6,413 bases of DNA, taken from the NCBI GenBank assembly GCA_937975735.1, contig CALJUI010000444.1, positions 1 to 6,413 on the forward strand, read 5' to 3'. The notes beneath the pieces are model-generated. The model saw only the letters and a list, made by a program, of their open reading frames with translations. It was not told the origin of the DNA and ran no database searches. A program made the translations under genes and the position numbers. Of this stretch, positions 6,059 to 6,413 are shown piece by piece. The DNA comes from an uncultured Rubrivivax sp. (GTDB lineage Bacteria; Pseudomonadota; Gammaproteobacteria; Burkholderiales; Burkholderiaceae_C). Positions within the stretch are counted from its first letter, which is position 1, and every line of letters starts with the position of its first letter.

Positions 6059-6413
6059 TTCAAGCTCTCTTTGCGGATCTTGACGATCGGCGCAAGCACC
6101 GTCGGCAGCGCCTGCATCTGCGCCAGTGCGTCGCGCATGCGCCCTTCGACGGTGTCGTGGGTCAGGATGATCAGGTCGGTCTGGTCCTCGCCGTCGGCAC
6201 TCTCGCGCTGCAGCACCGCGTCGATAGAGATGTCGTGCTCGGCGAGGATGCCGGTGATGCGCGCCAGCACGCCGGCCTCGTCGGCGACGATCAGGCGCAG
6301 GTAGAAGGACGTGATGACCTCGTCGATCGGCAGGATCGGCGTGGCCTGCAAGGCGCCCGGCTGGAAGGCCAGGTGCGGCACGCGGTGGTCGGGGTCGGCG
6401 GTGTGCAGCCGGG
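6055..6413 (-). CDS. hom: Homoserine dehydrogenase, C-terminal part with ACT domain (5' end outside window)
   Basis: Hom reduces L-aspartate-4-semialdehyde to L-homoserine with NAD(P)H, at the branch leading to threonine and methionine. Only the last 118 residues are in the window; proteobacterial Hom is usually about 430-440 residues. The visible part begins RLHTADPDHRVPHLAFQP, the end of the catalytic region. An ACT regulatory domain fills roughly the last 85 residues, including YLRLIVADEAGVLARITGIL and the following HDISIDAVLQRE. In this family the ACT domain gives feedback inhibition by threonine. The frame is open to the right edge, so the gene continues beyond 6413; the in-frame GTG at 6381 is an internal valine, not a start. 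The TGA stop overlaps the thrC GTG. The visible part gives no sign of an aspartokinase fusion, but the N-terminus cannot be seen. Confidence 0.94.
   Translation of the reverse strand, partial: RLHTADPDHRVPHLAFQPGALQATPILPIDEVITSFYLRLIVADEAGVLARITGILAEHDISIDAVLQRESADGEDQTDLIILTHDTVEGRMRDALAQMQALPTVLAPIVKIRKESLK
6065..6070 (-). promoter_or_regulatory. Ribosome binding site for thrC
   Basis: AGAGAG on the minus strand lies 6 bases before the GTG at 6058-6056, inside the last codons of hom. It is purine-rich, at the right distance, and is the main sequence support for the unusual GTG start of thrC. It is a partial rather than full match to the Shine-Dalgarno consensus. Confidence 0.5.

Noticed and set aside
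4664..6304. A 546-codon plus-strand open frame opposite thrC and hom
   Set aside because: It is antisense to intact thrC and hom; the composition is typical of a mirror frame, with no recognisable motif.
6055..6381. A complete small ACT-domain protein starting at the GTG at 6381
   Set aside because: The frame stays open to the window edge, and the upstream residues match the catalytic end of homoserine dehydrogenase, so this is the C-terminus of hom, not a stand-alone gene.
1..6413. CRISPR arrays, tRNA or rRNA genes, toxin-antitoxin pairs, defence or other novel systems
   Set aside because: There are no regularly spaced repeats, no tRNA-like folds, and no small paired genes. The ATPase resembles the regulator type of STAND protein, and no effector domain or partner supporting a defence role is visible in the window.

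Overview
The window is very GC-rich throughout (third codon positions are almost always G or C). It carries the gene order hom-thrC-moeA-moaD-moaE on the minus strand. Protein wording and gene order both suggest a betaproteobacterium of the Burkholderiales (Rubrivivax/Methylibium/Piscinibacter-like); this placement is an inference, not a database result.

Layout. (1) Positions 1-2383, plus strand: a large signal-transduction ATPase regulator. The last residues of an OmpR/PhoB-type winged-helix domain are readable at 2-91, in the same frame as a STAND/NB-ARC-like ATPase with a helical-repeat C-terminus (125-2383). An in-frame amber codon at 89-91, inside the Ala/Pro-rich linker, separates the two. 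Members of this family normally carry both parts on one chain, so the gene is broken, split in two, or misread by one base. (2) Positions 2384-2692: a roughly 310-base gap between convergent genes. It has no intact gene, but a short stretch on the minus strand, starting just after the moaE stop, resembles a frameshifted fragment of an IS91-family transposase. (3) Positions 2693-6413, minus strand: a tightly packed operon, in transcription order hom (C-terminal ACT domain only; the gene runs off the right edge), thrC, moeA, moaD, moaE. Three junctions are 4-base start/stop overlaps and the last is a 2-base gap.

How the genes work together. Hom and ThrC are the first and last steps of homoserine-to-threonine synthesis. 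MoaD and MoaE are the two subunits of molybdopterin synthase, and MoeA inserts molybdate into the adenylated pterin. The two pathways are not biochemically linked but appear to share one transcript. No promoter for the operon lies inside the window.

Nothing here looks like an undescribed defence or biosynthetic system. The items most worth a second look are the amber codon in the regulator and the transposase-like relic beside moaE.
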